A stretch of DNA of 47,020 nt from Geosiphon pyriformis. Taxonomy: Eukaryota; Glomeromycota; Glomeromycetes; Archaeosporales; Geosiphonaceae. The stretch is taken from NCBI GenBank assembly GCA_016748015.1, contig JAAOMT010000479.1, positions 3,766 through 50,785 of the forward strand. Reading direction: 5' to 3'. The notes under the pieces are model-generated. The model was not told the origin of the DNA and ran no database searches. It saw only the letters and a list, made by a program, of their open reading frames with translations. Position numbers and translations under genes: made by a program. Positions 1 through 11,649 of this stretch are shown in pieces; the stretch's first letter is position 1, and each line of letters opens with the position of its first letter.

Positions 1-200
1 TGTTCTTCGAGTGATGATAATTCAGAGTTTGAAGCAAAGATATCATGTGATTGAAGATTGAATTGGGTGTCTACGGTTTCTAAAGAGCTTGGAAATGAGT
101 TTGAGGGCTTTTTAGGTGATAAAAAATTGTAATTTGTTTGAGAGAATTGTGTAGATTTTGATGTATTCTTTTGTGTTTGATATTTTTTAAAAGCGAGCAT
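1..200 (-). CDS. Unrecognised protein, N-terminal part, runs off left edge
   Basis: The ATG is at 198-200 on the minus strand and the frame stays open for 66 codons to the left edge. The product begins MLAFKKYQTQKNTSK and is rich in Ser, Gln, Asn and Thr, with short motifs such as LSPKKPSNSF. It looks disordered and has no signal peptide. Its right-hand twin (46780-47020) differs at three residues in the shared part: S/P, A/V and E/K. All three are single-base changes, and no stop or frameshift separates the copies, so the frame looks maintained. I do not recognise the family. Because the unit is repeated in both orientations it may be the start of a multicopy mobile-element protein, or a recently duplicated host gene. 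Confidence 0.6.
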   Translation of the reverse strand, partial: MLAFKKYQTQKNTSKSTQFSQTNYNFLSPKKPSNSFPSSLETVDTQFNLQSHDIFASNSELSSLEE

Positions 201-302
201 TATAAAATTTTCAATTACACTAAAGAATCAAGTGGTATAAAAATTGAACATGGATATTTTTATGATATATTGGTCTTATTTTATAAAGATTCTTATAAAG
301 CA
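1..302. repeat. Left copy of 302-bp inverted repeat
   Basis: Positions 1-302 are the reverse complement of 46678-46979 without any gap; position i pairs with 46980-i. I count four mismatches (positions 8, 34, 155 and 288), so 298 of 302 bases agree. Similarity stops sharply after position 302. It reaches the left edge, so the unit probably continues outside. The unit contains the 5' part of an ORF plus about 100 bp upstream of its ATG. Confidence 0.97.
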
Positions 303-1267
303 TATTTCGCCATTTCGCAGAGAATGTCGCGAAAATACAAATAATACTCCCAATATTTGGAATGGCTATCTATGCCTCAATAATAAATTGTGATATAAGC
401 CATCTTTAAACCCCTATCTCTAAAACGTATTTGAAATCACGTTAAAAATTGATAATAACTGGTTTAAATCACGCAAGAATATATTATTTTTGTTGATGCC
501 GCATAAACTGATATTTGAGAAATTTTAGAACAAGATGATGCCATTTTCTATCGGGTGTTATTTATCGTTTCTTTTTAGATGTGTCGTCTATTTTGGTCGT
601 GAGCTTTCATGGGTGAGAAAATGGGAACCTTATTCACATGGATCCTATATTTGATAATGGTGAAATTTGATTGCGCCATTATGACACAATTTTTTATATT
701 GTTTGAATGCTGTGTAATCATGTCGTGTTTAGTCAATCAATTCAGGAATCACTATCCGCTAGTAAATTTTTAGCTAGACGAACTTATATCGTGGTTTATA
801 GGCTGCATGTGAGCAAAAATCAAAAACAAATTTTTTTTTATAAAAAGTTCTGGGAAATCGAGTAGTTTGAAATAATAAAATTGAAAATTCTTTTTTAATC
901 AAAATTTTATAATCTTAATATAATTTAAAAATACAAATTTTAAAACACAGATGAATCTTTAAATTTATTGAAAGCTTTAGGTCAACAATTATAATCCAAA
1001 ATGGAAAACGAAAAAGGTGTCTTGATAATTCAAATAGCTTTTATACTCCTGAAACTTTTTATGATTTATTAGTTGTATATTAATTTTCGCATGGATTATA
1101 GCAAATAATTTATATTCGGGATCCATTGCAATATTAATAATTAAAATAATCACAATCAGAGTCTTCAATATATAAACTTGGCACCTCCTCCTCCTCCCAA
1201 AAATAAATTGTCGTATGGCTAAAAATAATCCTCAAAATCATTGTCGTATTCGATATCACATGGTGGA
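303..1267. other. Intergenic, no gene seen
   Basis: AT-rich sequence without a convincing ORF on either strand. It begins directly after the inverted repeat with a short TTTCGC...GCGAAA dyad around 313-336. Between about 540 and 790 base composition is more even, but I could not assign it to any family. Confidence 0.5.
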
Positions 1268-1672
1268 TTAACAATGATAGTAGTCGTTAGAATCACATGA
1301 AACAGGTGGATAACAGTAATCATCATCATCGCCGTCATCGTAATCGCAAAAATAAAAGCCACAATTGTCGTATGGTTTGCATAGACAAGAAAGTTCACAT
1401 GGTGATGGTAGAATCCAATACTCAGGCTTATAATAATTTCTTTCGTCCAAATACCCTTTGTGCGCTTCAATATCCGTGAAATTTGTAATTTCACAAAAGA
1501 TACCTTGGATATGAGGCTCGATTTGGCTAAATTTAAGGAGGATACGTTTGTCATGAGTTGAGATTGATCAAGTGGATGTAATGATAGTGATGAGGCATAA
1601 GATACTGAGTAACATTACAGAAAGGATGATTGTGATTAGTGGGGTTCGAGGTTTGTGAGTCAATGGCGACAT
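1268..1672 (-). pseudogene. Small signal-anchored Cys/Asp-rich protein, broken by one TGA
   Basis: On the minus strand an ATG at 1670-1672 opens a frame of 34 codons starting MSPLTHKPRTPLITIILSVM. The next 15 or so residues are also hydrophobic, like a signal peptide or signal anchor. A TGA follows (1568-1570). The same frame then continues without another stop for 99 codons to a TAA at 1268-1270. The second part contains HDKRILLKFSQIEPHIQG and ends in a segment with Cys pairs (CELSCLC, NCGFYFC) and an acidic run (DYDDGDDDDY). Continuity of frame and character across the TGA suggests one 134-residue secreted or membrane-anchored protein with one nonsense codon. A spliced form or sequencing error is possible; I see no good intron that removes the TGA. 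Family not recognised. Confidence 0.5.
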
Positions 1673-2736
1673 TATCAATTTCTGATGTTAGTGCTATGTT
1701 AAGTGAGCTTTTTTTTAGGGGGAGTAAGCCTTAATTGAAAAAACCAATGAGTTCATATATATTTAACTTTTAGCATCTCTAAATTATGCGCTTGAAATAA
1801 ATGAATTCTTTCAATCTTTTCTGGCTCATAATTCAAAAAGAAAATTTAAATTGTAGATGCATGATATAAAATGCTTTAAAAAATCAAGTCTTTATCGAGT
1901 CGAATTTATTTCAAATCTTTTTTAAAATATTTTAAAAAAAATCCTATTTTACATGGATTTTATAAAATTAACTCGCACCTTAATAAATGATTTCTCAATT
2001 TATTAAATAAAAGAAGAGAAATTGGTATAATTTTTTAGCTTAAAATTGGTCCCCAATAAGTAATAAATGAATTCAAGTATATTATTAACAAAGATTAATG
2101 TGTTGTTACTCATTGAACTATCCTTTAAATTATTTCTAAAATCTCTCTTAAATAATCTTATAGTTAGTAATCTTATAGAGGAGATTTAGAACACTGGTTA
2201 ATTTTGTAAACCTAAAAAAATCAAACATAATTGTTTTCATAATATGTTCGAAAAAAAATCTTATTTCCTTTATAGTTTTAGTTTATCCCAAAAAAAAAAA
2301 TACAAGAACTGTTAAAGAAGTAAAATTTTATATATTAAACTATTAGAGATTTTGGAATTTAAATAAATATATATAAAATTATTATTTTATTGGAAATTAA
2401 AACAAATTATATATAAAATTAAATTCGTAAAATACTTAAACATAAAAGATTAATTAAAAAAAAGGTTCAAAATTTTGAAGGTTAATGTTATTCTACAAAC
2501 CTTATAAAATATGATAATAAATGCTATCAGGAACGGAGTTCGTGAAAGCGTGTACGAAAGTTACACGCGCTGAAATTCCTCTTTTTTACTTGATAAAAAA
2601 GTGTTGATTTTATTTAGTTTTCACTAATAACTGCACTCCCTTGGTTTCATTAAAAGATTATTATTTTTCTTTTGCACTTTGAAATTTCCAAAGCTACATA
2701 TTTCATTTTGCAAAAAATTAAAAACCATAAATAAAG
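1673..2736. other. Intergenic AT-rich, shared upstream region
   Basis: Very AT-rich with many poly(A) and poly(T) runs and no supportable gene. It lies between the minus-strand small gene and the plus-strand phosphoesterase gene, so it should hold both promoters. A short more GC-rich patch (about 2528-2580) contains GTGTACGAAAGTTACACG, a loose dyad; its role is unknown. Confidence 0.45.
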
Positions 2737-4294
2737 ATGTTTATCATCAATCCTATTACTTTGGCATTGATTATAGTGGTTGGACTTGTTTCAGGGCAAG
2801 GGAATAAAATCACAAACCTAAAACCAACCGATTTCGTAAAAGGAATCGCATTCGATCGTGTTTTTATTCTAGTTCTTGAGAATACTGATTTTAAGGGTAT
2901 AAATAATTTTTGAGTTTTGTGCATCAAGACTTTAAAGTTGAAAATTGGTTCGTTAATTCTGATTTTCTTTTTGAAATTCTTCATTGTGTCAGATGCATAC
3001 GCCGTTCCTTATTTGAAAAATTTGTCGACACAGGGACTATTCTTTACTGACTATCATGGAGTATACATTTATTATTCATAAATAATTATTCAAGCTCCTG
3101 ATAATAACCTTGACCTATTGTTTATGAATGAAAATTTTTGCAAATCTCTTTTTTTACTTATTCCCCATAAAGATTACTCACCCATCTGAGCCGAATTACT
3201 TGGCAATGATTTCTGGACAAACATTTGAACTAGATCAATACACTAGAATTGATTTGAATGGTACTACTATTGTTGGTGAGTTTTGAAATCATTCTACTTT
3301 GAGAATATCGTACTCTTTCCTGAGAAGTGATACAAAATTTTTGAATCCAAGACTTTTGGCAGATTTGTTCGAGTCTAAAGGTCTTGATTGGAAATCTTAC
3401 CAGGAAAATGTGATTATTTTTTTCATAGATAAAAATTAAAGCTGATTTTCAATTACCCTTCAATATTTATCAATTGGTAATATTCTGTAATTTTTAACTC
3501 GTCCATAGTACCCCGGAAATTGTGACAGAGCTCGGGAATCTCCTGATAAGAAATAACCCGTTCATGTCATTTTTGAGTGTAACGTAAGGTTTACAAAAAT
3601 AAAATTTTCTTTCTAAGAATTTTCATATTTTCACGAGGCTAATTCAAATGCTAAATTATGCGTTCCTTATTAATCTATTATTCTCATAGTGATAATCCAA
3701 CGAGGTGTGGAAAATCGGTCCCAGCTACAGAGTTGGACCTCGATATTGCTAAAAACACATTACCCCAATTTATGTTCTATACTCCAAACCTAGTAAGAAC
3801 TCCAAAAAATTTGAATAGATAAAACTTACAACTTTATTAAAATCTCAATGTTTTTCCTAGGACAGTGATGGTCACGATACAAATATCACGTTCGCTGCAA
3901 ATTACCTCTCAGAGTTCCTACCCTCCAAACTTCTCAACTCGACATTCATGTCCAACAATACACTTGTGATCATAACATTTGATGAATCAGAACACTATGA
4001 TAACACAAATCAAATATATGCCTTGCTCCTGGGATCGCCCGTAGAAAAATATAAAGGGAAAATTGATAATACTACCTATGATCATTATTCGTTGTTACAT
4101 TCTGTTGAAGCAAATTTTGGATTAGGGTAAGCTACTAAAATTGATAAACAGTTAAATGAAATTGAGTTTTTTTTGTAAAATGAAAAGTTCAAGGCCATGG
4201 TAAATTAATTATTTTATTTTTTTACACGTAATATTTTTTTAATAGAACTTTGGGTAGAAATGACATAAACGCCACAATATTTAAATTTATTTAA
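2737..4294 (+). CDS. Secreted acid phosphatase-type phosphoesterase, 8 exons, one-base frameshift
   Basis: Exons are 2737-2896, 2993-3060, 3173-3275, 3363-3409, 3509-3583, 3690-3792, 3861-4126 and 4246-4294. All introns are GT-AG, 68-119 nt, and the phases agree. About 289 residues. The N-terminus MFIINPITLALIIVVGLVSG is a signal peptide. Family marks of the phosphoesterase/acid phosphatase group (PF04185-like) are FDRVFILVLENTDF, TDYHGITHPSEPNYLAMISG, YPGNCD, FYTPNLDSDGHDT and VIITFDESE. Several N-x-S/T sites suggest glycosylation. Likely role: hydrolysis of phosphate monoesters outside the cell or in the wall, from family knowledge. In exon 5 the frame reaches TAA at 3554-3556; the conserved NPFMSF and the exon 6 phase lie one base off. 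The AAA at about 3551-3553 seems to carry one extra A. This is a recent break or a sequencing indel; everything else looks intact. Confidence 0.85.
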
Positions 4295-4662
4295 AATGCC
4301 ATTTCAGAAGGTAATAAAACAAACGCCACAAATGGTAATGAAATAGAGAAATAATTAATGTTGGTAAATCGAGCTCAATTAGGATTCTTGTGTTTAGGAG
4401 TTGGCCTGGGATTTTGGTTTTTCTGATTATTATCGTTATTCGTTTTATTGATAGAGTATTCTTAGGAAAGGAGGCAAAATTTGAATTTTTAAGTTTTTAT
4501 ACCCCAATCAATATTAGCATTTTTAATTTATTAGCCAAAAGAAAATGCTATTATGAAAAAAAGCATATAGTTTTGAATAAAGAGGAAAAATTATAAACAG
4601 TTCATGTAATAAACCATAAATTTTTAATGCTACCAAATTAAAAGTTATTATTTAAAACCTTT

Positions 4663-4677
4663 CCCCCCCCCCCCCCT
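4663..4677. repeat. Poly(C) tract
   Basis: An uninterrupted run of about 15 C followed by T and then A-rich sequence, unusual in this AT-rich setting. It lies downstream of the phosphoesterase gene. Confidence 0.85.
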
Positions 4678-7600
4678 CCAAAAAAAAACAATTTCAAAAA
4701 ACACTTGAAAAAAATTTTATTTAAATTACTAATAATAAATATAATATAAAAATCAAATATTTATAATATTCACAAAGTTGGACCATTTATTACAGAACAC
4801 AGTACTACATAATTTTTATTAGACAAAATTAAAATTAAAAATCAATTGCTTTACATGTTAATAACAAACGAAAATTTTAAATATATATATATATGTAAAT
4901 TTAATGGTTCTTTTTTTATTTTTATTTTCATTTTTTTATAGAAAATAGAGAAGATGAGTCTATCTAACGTTCTTCAATCTAATTATAATAAGTTTTTTTT
5001 TCGAAATTTTGTTTCTATAAATTCCCAATTTGTATAATATTTTATTTCAATCAAGTTCATCAAAAATTTTAAATAAAATTTGACCAAAAAAAAAATTTTT
5101 CTTTACCTAACAAGTGACATCATTCAGATGTATGAAATGGTAGATTTTTTCAAATTTTTTTTTTAAATTAACACAAGAAATATATAAAAATTATGGTCAA
5201 AAAAAAGCCTTTAGAAAATTTGATTCTCAGAGCAATCATGATATTATATTATGAAATTTGTGAAAATTTTTATTCATGAAATCAAAAATTTTGGCCACAA
5301 ACATTTTAATAAAAAAATATATTATTATCAATAAAGTCGTCATTTTTTGAAAATATTTTAATATATATAAATTATTTACTTAAAATGGTAATAAAAATTT
5401 TCTAATTCACAAACGTTGCTCTAAAATTTTTTCATGAAAATATTTTATCTTTTCTAAACATTAAGAGTTTCATTCAAATTGGACTTTAAAAGAGTTTTTT
5501 CTGAAATTTTTACAAAATAATTCCAACTTAAAGATATTATTCTTTTTAATATTTTTTCTTTTTGTAATTCAAAATTTTGACAGACTCCTCTTTGAATTTC
5601 GAAAATGGGAAAAAAGATATTTTGCTACGATCAATTCTTTAAATAAATGAAGATCTTTGGGAACAATTGTAAAATAAAAAAAATCTAAAAATAGAACTCT
5701 TGTTGATATTTCAAAAAAGGGTTTTAACCAATTATATTATACCTTAACTATTTATAGAAAAGACGGCTTAGAAATATTTTAATTAAAAAATCATTTGATC
5801 GCTGAGTAATTTTCCGTATATGATCTGTCCCAGCCTTTGAGGCCAAGAGTTAAACGCGCTGGCTTCGTAAGCATAAAACTAACGCAAAAAAGTAACAATA
5901 TGGGATCCATGAATTTTGCATGTATAGCACATGACAAAAAAATTTTCCGGATAATGACTATCTTTGTCAAGATCTCAGAATTACGTTACGCGCGGAAAAC
6001 TGATAAATGAAAAAAAAGCTCAAAAAGCAAATGAAAATTCAACTCAAAAATGGTTTATGTTATTAGGTAAATGATGAAATCTATCTTCTTTCAAGAAATG
6101 AAATTAGTATCATTGAGAATCGCGCCTTCCAATTAATTTATGAGATCGTCTCGGATTCTTTTACGAATTACTTTAACAAGAATTTTCTTTTTTGACAGCC
6201 CCTCAATTGTCGCGTCAATTGATCTCACAAAGGCTTCCTAAAATACTTTGTCATTAATCCAGTATTATTATTATTAATTCCTTGCCAAATATCATCAGCT
6301 TCTATCCTCACTAAAGAATAGTTAATGATATAAACAAAAACATTCATCTCGTTTTCTCTGTGAAAAATTCGGGTTTGTGGTTCTTTTTAAATTTCGGCAA
6401 TTGCCTTAATTTAAAAGAAAAAAAAAATTACTAAAATATTTAGTATCAAATAGGTTAGCTATACTTAAAATTAAAACAAACAGTCAATTTTAATATGAAA
6501 AAATGTATGAAATTTGGGAATCAAGGTTTCTATGCTCTTCTCCAGATTTTGATGTTTTTCTGTTCTAATTTACCCCAAGATTTTTTTTAGTAAAACGTTT
6601 AACTGCTTTATTAATTGAACTAAGAAAATTAATATTATGTGAATTTGAAAAAAAAAATTTTGATATCGACAAATTTTTTTTTTGACAGATCATTTGTTTA
6701 GCAAATCTATAATGATTTCATTTTTATAAACGCGTGTGTTTGAGAAAGAATAAGGAGTAACTTTTTTGAAGATTACCTCAATCACTTACTTCATGAAAGA
6801 ATTTTTTAATTAGACCATTTTCCTCCAAAAAAATAGGAGACAAAATTAATAAGATTAAAAAGTCTCAATCTCAGAGATCTTTCATTCATTAAAACACAGA
6901 TTTTCTTACAAAATAAGATTCAATGCAAAAACGACAAGTTTACTGCTTTTCTGATCAAAAAAAAAAATTTTGATCAATATTTGATCCCGAGATTTCTATT
7001 GTTTTCTACTAAAAATCAAATGTTTTAAAGAGTGGAAAATGCTCAGAATGGCATAATTTGTTTTTTTTTTTAATTATGACAATCGGAAAGATCATACAGA
7101 GATATTGATTCTGATTTGAAAAATCACAAAGAGTCAGTATTTTTGAAGAGCAATATTTGGAAATTTATTAGTAGTAAAATTTTCAGCAACCTATCTAGTA
7201 GATGTGATTTTAAAAAGTCTTATTTTTTAATTGTTTCGATCTATAATTTAAATTTTTTCCAAAATCCTCTTGACAAAGATAATAATCTTTAAAAAATTTT
7301 TTAGATGCTTTTCTCTTGCCAAGAAAAATGTCACATGTAAAAATTATTTTACTGGTTAGCCGCTCCTAATTTTATCTCTACTAATTTTTATTTGCAATCG
7401 CTGAGATCTGAACATCTGATCTAACTTTAAAATTTAACACAAAGTCAAACGTGAAAATACTCAATCTCTTTGGAAGAACAAAGAAGTGACTTTGATGAAC
7501 TATTGCATATTTATCGGTTACCCTATCGAAAGGTGGTCACGCGCGCTTATATCTTATGGATCCCATGTAAGATTGGGATTGCTATTGTGTGATACATTCC

Positions 7601-8533
7601 CCCCAATTCTTGTGCGCAGATTTTTTATGTACTACGGAATAAAAATTCCGCAATTTTTTTAACACCTATAATCGACCACGGGAACCATGTCTGTCATTTG
7701 AGTAGGTCACGCCGCATAAAAATGTGAAAAATCATGATCAAAATTCTGGGTAAATTTTTATTTTACTTATTTAGGAGAAATGTTGTGTATCTCATCTAGT
7801 TTCTTGATTATATTTCGGAAATTACAAAGGAAATTTCTGATCGTAAATGGGAATATCTGATCCTGAAATTTACCCTTAACTTTTGTCGATTACGCCGATT
7901 TTATTTTTTTTTTTTGGTTATCTAAAAATATCAAGAATCTACCAGATTATGACGAAATGAATTTTATCGATCAACATTTTGGCAGATTATTTTGATTTTG
8001 AATCTAAGAGCTGTTTGGGATTAAAAGAGCTGTTTGGGGAATTAAGTACTTAGCCGAATTAACTTCAAATTTATTCCATGCAGGTCACTGATTACAATTT
8101 TTTTTTCTTGGCTAATGATGACGATGAATACCCATGTCGATCGTGATACCTGTTTAAGTAAAAAATGACAGTATCAAACAACGAATTTGGGCAATGATAT
8201 CAGTTCTGTCCAAACAAACCAATTCATTTAAACAAAGAAATCCCAAAAGTTTCATCATTAAAACCTTACGATAGTCAGAGATCACTTGTTATGCAGCTTT
8301 ATCTAATCAAACAAATATTTGGTACAAGAATATTCAAAAGCACAAGAACTGAATTATATGAGTAGGTTTTATTATTTGTTATAATGACCCATGACCAGTT
8401 TTAAGTCACGTTAAAGGTTAGCAATGAGCATTGTATCGAGACAATAGAGAGAGAGAAAATTAAATTATCGGTATATCAGGGTTCCATCATATCAAGATTT
8501 AAAAACAAAAGAATCAAGATCCCAAAAAAAAAT

Positions 8534-8588
8534 TTGGATTGGTTTTGATTGGATTAGATTGGATTAGATAGGATTAAATTGAATTATG
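8534..8588. repeat. Short degenerate GATTGGATTA tandem repeat
   Basis: Five to six imperfect copies of a GATTGGATTA-like decamer in a row. It is not a canonical telomere repeat and reads as a local microsatellite. Confidence 0.7.
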
Positions 8589-9472
8589 TCTAAAATTTTA
8601 TGATAATTTTGTTAAAGAATAAACCTTCTCATTCTCTGTTATAACATCCTGTCTTTTAGTTATTGTCCATAGTACCCTTTGACTTTGATTTCAAGTGTAT
8701 AAATATGGTTCAATTTCAAATTTTCTCCAGTGGAAAAATTATTTCAATTCAAATAAGTTGGGAAACTTAAGTCATCTGATTCCTTTATTAACGAATTGGA
8801 GCAATCAAAAAATTCTGTTAGATTTGGATTTATTTATGTTAGTCTATGAGAAAATAACGTTAAATTTTAAATTTAAATGAACGCGTGGCCCAACTAGTCC
8901 AAGATAAAAAGCGGACTTAAAGTTCCTAGTGAGTTGAACAAAGAAAGTTTCTATCAGCTTTAGGTCTAAATAAAGTTTAAGGGATTACCATTTTTTATTT
9001 CAAACTTTTTTCTAAAATTTTGTTCACATCTTGAGTAGCCAAAAGGAAAGAAGGGGAGATCATATGGGCAAGCAAATTATTTTCGATTTAAATTATTTTC
9101 ATTTTTCTTGTAACAACGGATCAAGTTTTCCGAGTCGCGTCTCTTAAAAATTCTTACTCATAGAATATTGTACATCCAAGTTTCCTTTTTTGAAAGAACA
9201 ATTATGCTCTGGTCAAAATTCGAGTTTATCATCATGTGACAAATTTTTCATGTGCAAATCTATTAGAAGATGGTTAATCAAATATAAGATAGTCTCGTGG
9301 AATAAATGCTTAAAACCATTTTTAAAATAGCCATCATTTCATGGGCACAAATTTTTTTTTTCACTTATAGGTTAATCAGGAAATTTCAATGCTGGTAGCG
9401 TGAATTGGGGGTACCCAAAGTTCTGCTGTGTAAGGATCCGACCAAAACTTTATAAATTGTATGACAATAATC

Positions 9473-9528
9473 GTTCTAATTTTTATATATTTATATATAA
9501 ATATATAAATATATACAACTATTAGAAC
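9473..9528. repeat. AT-rich palindrome with GTTCTAAT/ATTAGAAC arms
   Basis: GTTCTAAT at 9473-9480 pairs with ATTAGAAC at 9521-9528. The 40 bases between them are an almost perfect TATATAAATA palindrome, so the whole 56 bp could form a hairpin or cruciform. It lies about 0.9 kb upstream of HMG-box gene 1. It may be a small MITE-like relic or simple AT repeat. Confidence 0.6.
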
Positions 9529-10394
9529 AATATTTGCTGACTAAAGGAAATGGAAATTTCTTATTTTAGAAATATCGGCCATGTATTCAAAGCTCGAATT
9601 GATATTCCCTGAATTTTTCAATTCCCATATGCATGTAGATCGTTTCAACACACAAAAGTCACCTGTTTGCACGAGATACACTGAGGTTTTTCTTTTTTGA
9701 ACGATAGTATAATTTCAAAAAAAACGTGGGATATGATTAAAAACCAAAAAACAAGGAGATATATTTTTTTTTTCTAACTCTATCCTACCCAAAAAAACAC
9801 CACCCAATCTTTTCTGGTTAGACAATTTAATAATAATAAATTTTCAAAAAAAAACAAAAAAAAACAACCCTAATCCATCCATTTAATCCTTTTGGCAAAA
9901 AGGTTTGGATTTAGTGCTGCACAAAACTCCAACTACGAATATTTTACTCGGTTTTGGTTGGACTTTAATCATTTAAATAGTATAATATTATTTTTACTTT
10001 TATTTATTTAACATTGTACTATTTTTTTTATATGTGTTACTGTGTGTTACTTGGTTTCAATGTATGTAGTAAATATTCATTCTTTTTTCACACTAGTCTC
10101 ACGCTAAAAATTCATTGTGTAAAGTTAAACAATCTACCACGAGTAGTGACCACCAATTTCCTTTAAAGTTAAATCCTATTAATTTTTTTCAACTATAAAT
10201 TTACCCCCTCTGAACAGCGGTACATTGTAAATATTTTCAATTATTAATTTCTCTTATCTAATATAAAATATTTCTCTTTCAACGTTAAATTTAATATAAA
10301 AAAAAAAGTTCAAAATTTAATAAATACAACACTTCTTTCACCTTTTTGCCAGGACTGCTCAATAGAGGGCAAGTTTTTTTCTAAAATACAAAAC

Positions 10395-10437
10395 TTCAAC
10401 TCAACAACAACAACAAAAACAACAACCTAAATAAAAT
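10395..10437 (+). promoter_or_regulatory. CAA-rich 5' leader of HMG-box gene 1
   Basis: The stretch directly before the ATG is made of CAA repeats and has no ATG and almost no G. Unstructured CAA-rich leaders are typical of well-translated fungal mRNAs. This supports 10438 as the true start. Confidence 0.55.
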
Positions 10438-11649
10438 ATGACAGACCTCACTATTGTAGCGAGCACTGTTGATGGAGAGAATAATAAACCTCAAGCATTT
10501 ACCTTTGTCGAACCAAACGCTCCTGTTGCCCACGTTCGTGAAGTGCCAGTTATTCCTGATATACCAATTCCCTTCCCACCCATAATAGACATTCGAGACT
10601 TCGTCTTAGGTAAACCAAATAAACCTTTGAAATCAAAAACCGCAAACAAATGGTTCCTATATCGCACATATTATACACAAGAGTTGAAAAAAAATGGTCA
10701 TAATTTTCCTATGACGGATATATCTCCATATATCGCAAATAAATGGGCCAATGAGCCTAAACATGTGAAACAGCATTACGAATGTTTAGCAAAGGAAGCT
10801 AAAGCTATGTTCATTGCTATGCATCCTGAAAGTTCAACTACAACAAATATTGGTAACAGCAAAGTCGTTGACCTTCAAAAGAAGCAAAATTCTGGTTCAG
10901 GCAATAAATCAAAATCGAGTCGTACATTAAGATGTAACTCGACGAAATCACTCAAAAAAACCAAGACCGATACGCAATCGGTGGCCTCCCTTAAACAGAC
11001 TTTCAACGATATTCCAGTGAAGATAGAAAGCCCTTTAAATTTTTGGCTTGCAAACTTCTTTCAACCCACTGATATGAACGACATGAGCCTCAATCCTGAT
11101 GGCTTTTTGCAAAATCCTGCTTCTGACTTCTTTGAATCTCCAGCTTCATTGGAGCGCAAAGTGCATCAATTATTACCTCTTTATTATTCAGCAGAACAAC
11201 CTAACGAAGCTTTCATTACATCACACGAACAAATTGATAATAAACTTTACAACTTTCCGACTTCCATCTGTTCCCCAATTTCTGAACCTGACTCTATTTT
11301 CTCGTCTCAAACCAGCAGTAGTTGTGGTTTCGATGAAACAACATCATCTCCAACTCTCGGTTACTTTTCTACATCGCCCATCAAAGAAACTTCCGATACT
11401 GGTACATTTGAATTGTTTGACAATGTTCATTCGTTAGCAACAAATGAATGGATTTATAACAACAACAACAACAACAACAACAACAATAATAATAATAATA
11501 TTATTAATAATAATGATGATGCAATATCCTTGAATTCATATTACACTTTAAAAGACGGTCTCGCAGCTTTTTTCAATACCGGAGAGGAATCCTTCATGAA
11601 TCTTCCTGATTATTCTTTTGTTTCTAATAATAGTTCTCTTATCAGTTAA
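10438..11649 (+). CDS. MATA-HMG-like HMG-box protein 1
   Basis: Single-exon gene of 403 residues. An HMG box at about residues 60-127 shows KPNKPLKSKTANKWFLYR, the helix-2 region SPYIANKWANEPKHVKQHYE and the closing LAKEAKAMF. The PIPFPP stretch just before the box also occurs as VPFPP in the second HMG gene here. HMG boxes of this MATA_HMG type bind the DNA minor groove and bend DNA, so a nuclear transcription-factor role is inferred. After the box come a basic Ser/Lys-rich linker (residues about 145-185), a long low-complexity Ser/Thr/Pro region and an Asn run near residues 341-354 coded by (AAC)n(AAT)n. Rhizophagus has many such genes; only some are thought to relate to mating. The CAA-rich leader and absence of an upstream in-frame ATG support the start. 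Confidence 0.92.
   Translation: MTDLTIVASTVDGENNKPQAFTFVEPNAPVAHVREVPVIPDIPIPFPPIIDIRDFVLGKPNKPLKSKTANKWFLYRTYYTQELKKNGHNFPMTDISPYIANKWANEPKHVKQHYECLAKEAKAMFIAMHPESSTTTNIGNSKVVDLQKKQNSGSGNKSKSSRTLRCNSTKSLKKTKTDTQSVASLKQTFNDIPVKIESPLNFWLANFFQPTDMNDMSLNPDGFLQNPASDFFESPASLERKVHQLLPLYYSAEQPNEAFITSHEQIDNKLYNFPTSICSPISEPDSIFSSQTSSSCGFDETTSSPTLGYFSTSPIKETSDTGTFELFDNVHSLATNEWIYNNNNNNNNNNNNNNIINNNDDAISLNSYYTLKDGLAAFFNTGEESFMNLPDYSFVSNNSSLIS
11458..11513 (+). repeat. Polyasparagine-coding AAC/AAT repeat
   Basis: Trinucleotide run, AAC units followed by AAT units, inside the HMG-box gene 1 ORF. The repeat stays in frame and codes an Asn tract interrupted by Ile-Ile. Its length probably varies between isolates. 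Confidence 0.9.

Larger units (their letters stand above)
4295..10394. other. Long gene-poor AT-rich region
   Basis: About 6.1 kb without a gene I can defend. It has a 15-base C run near 4663-4677, many poly(A)/poly(T) runs, a short GATTGGATTA tandem patch (about 8534-8588) and an AT palindrome (9473-9528). A 68-codon frame at 4390-4596 has a hydrophobic stretch (GILVFLIIIVIRF) but no ATG. A 61-codon frame at 8695-8880 also starts at GTG. GC-richer pockets near 5820-6000, 7500-7720 and 8090-8290 may be old transposon remnants, but no motif is readable. Confidence 0.5.

Noticed and set aside
1640-1662. GGGGTTCGAGG as a possible tRNA T-loop
   Set aside because: No matching acceptor, D or anticodon arms around it, and it lies in the small minus-strand gene.
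4390-4596. Frame with a hydrophobic segment downstream of the phosphoesterase gene
   Set aside because: It begins with GTG, has no ATG or splice link to the gene, and the phosphoesterase already has a good last exon and stop at 4294.
8534-8588. GATTGGATTA repeats as an internal telomere
   Set aside because: The unit is irregular and lacks the TTAGGG-type core.
8695-8880. 61-codon plus-strand frame
   Set aside because: GTG start, low-complexity Leu/Asn/Lys composition and no motif; expected by chance in such AT-rich DNA.
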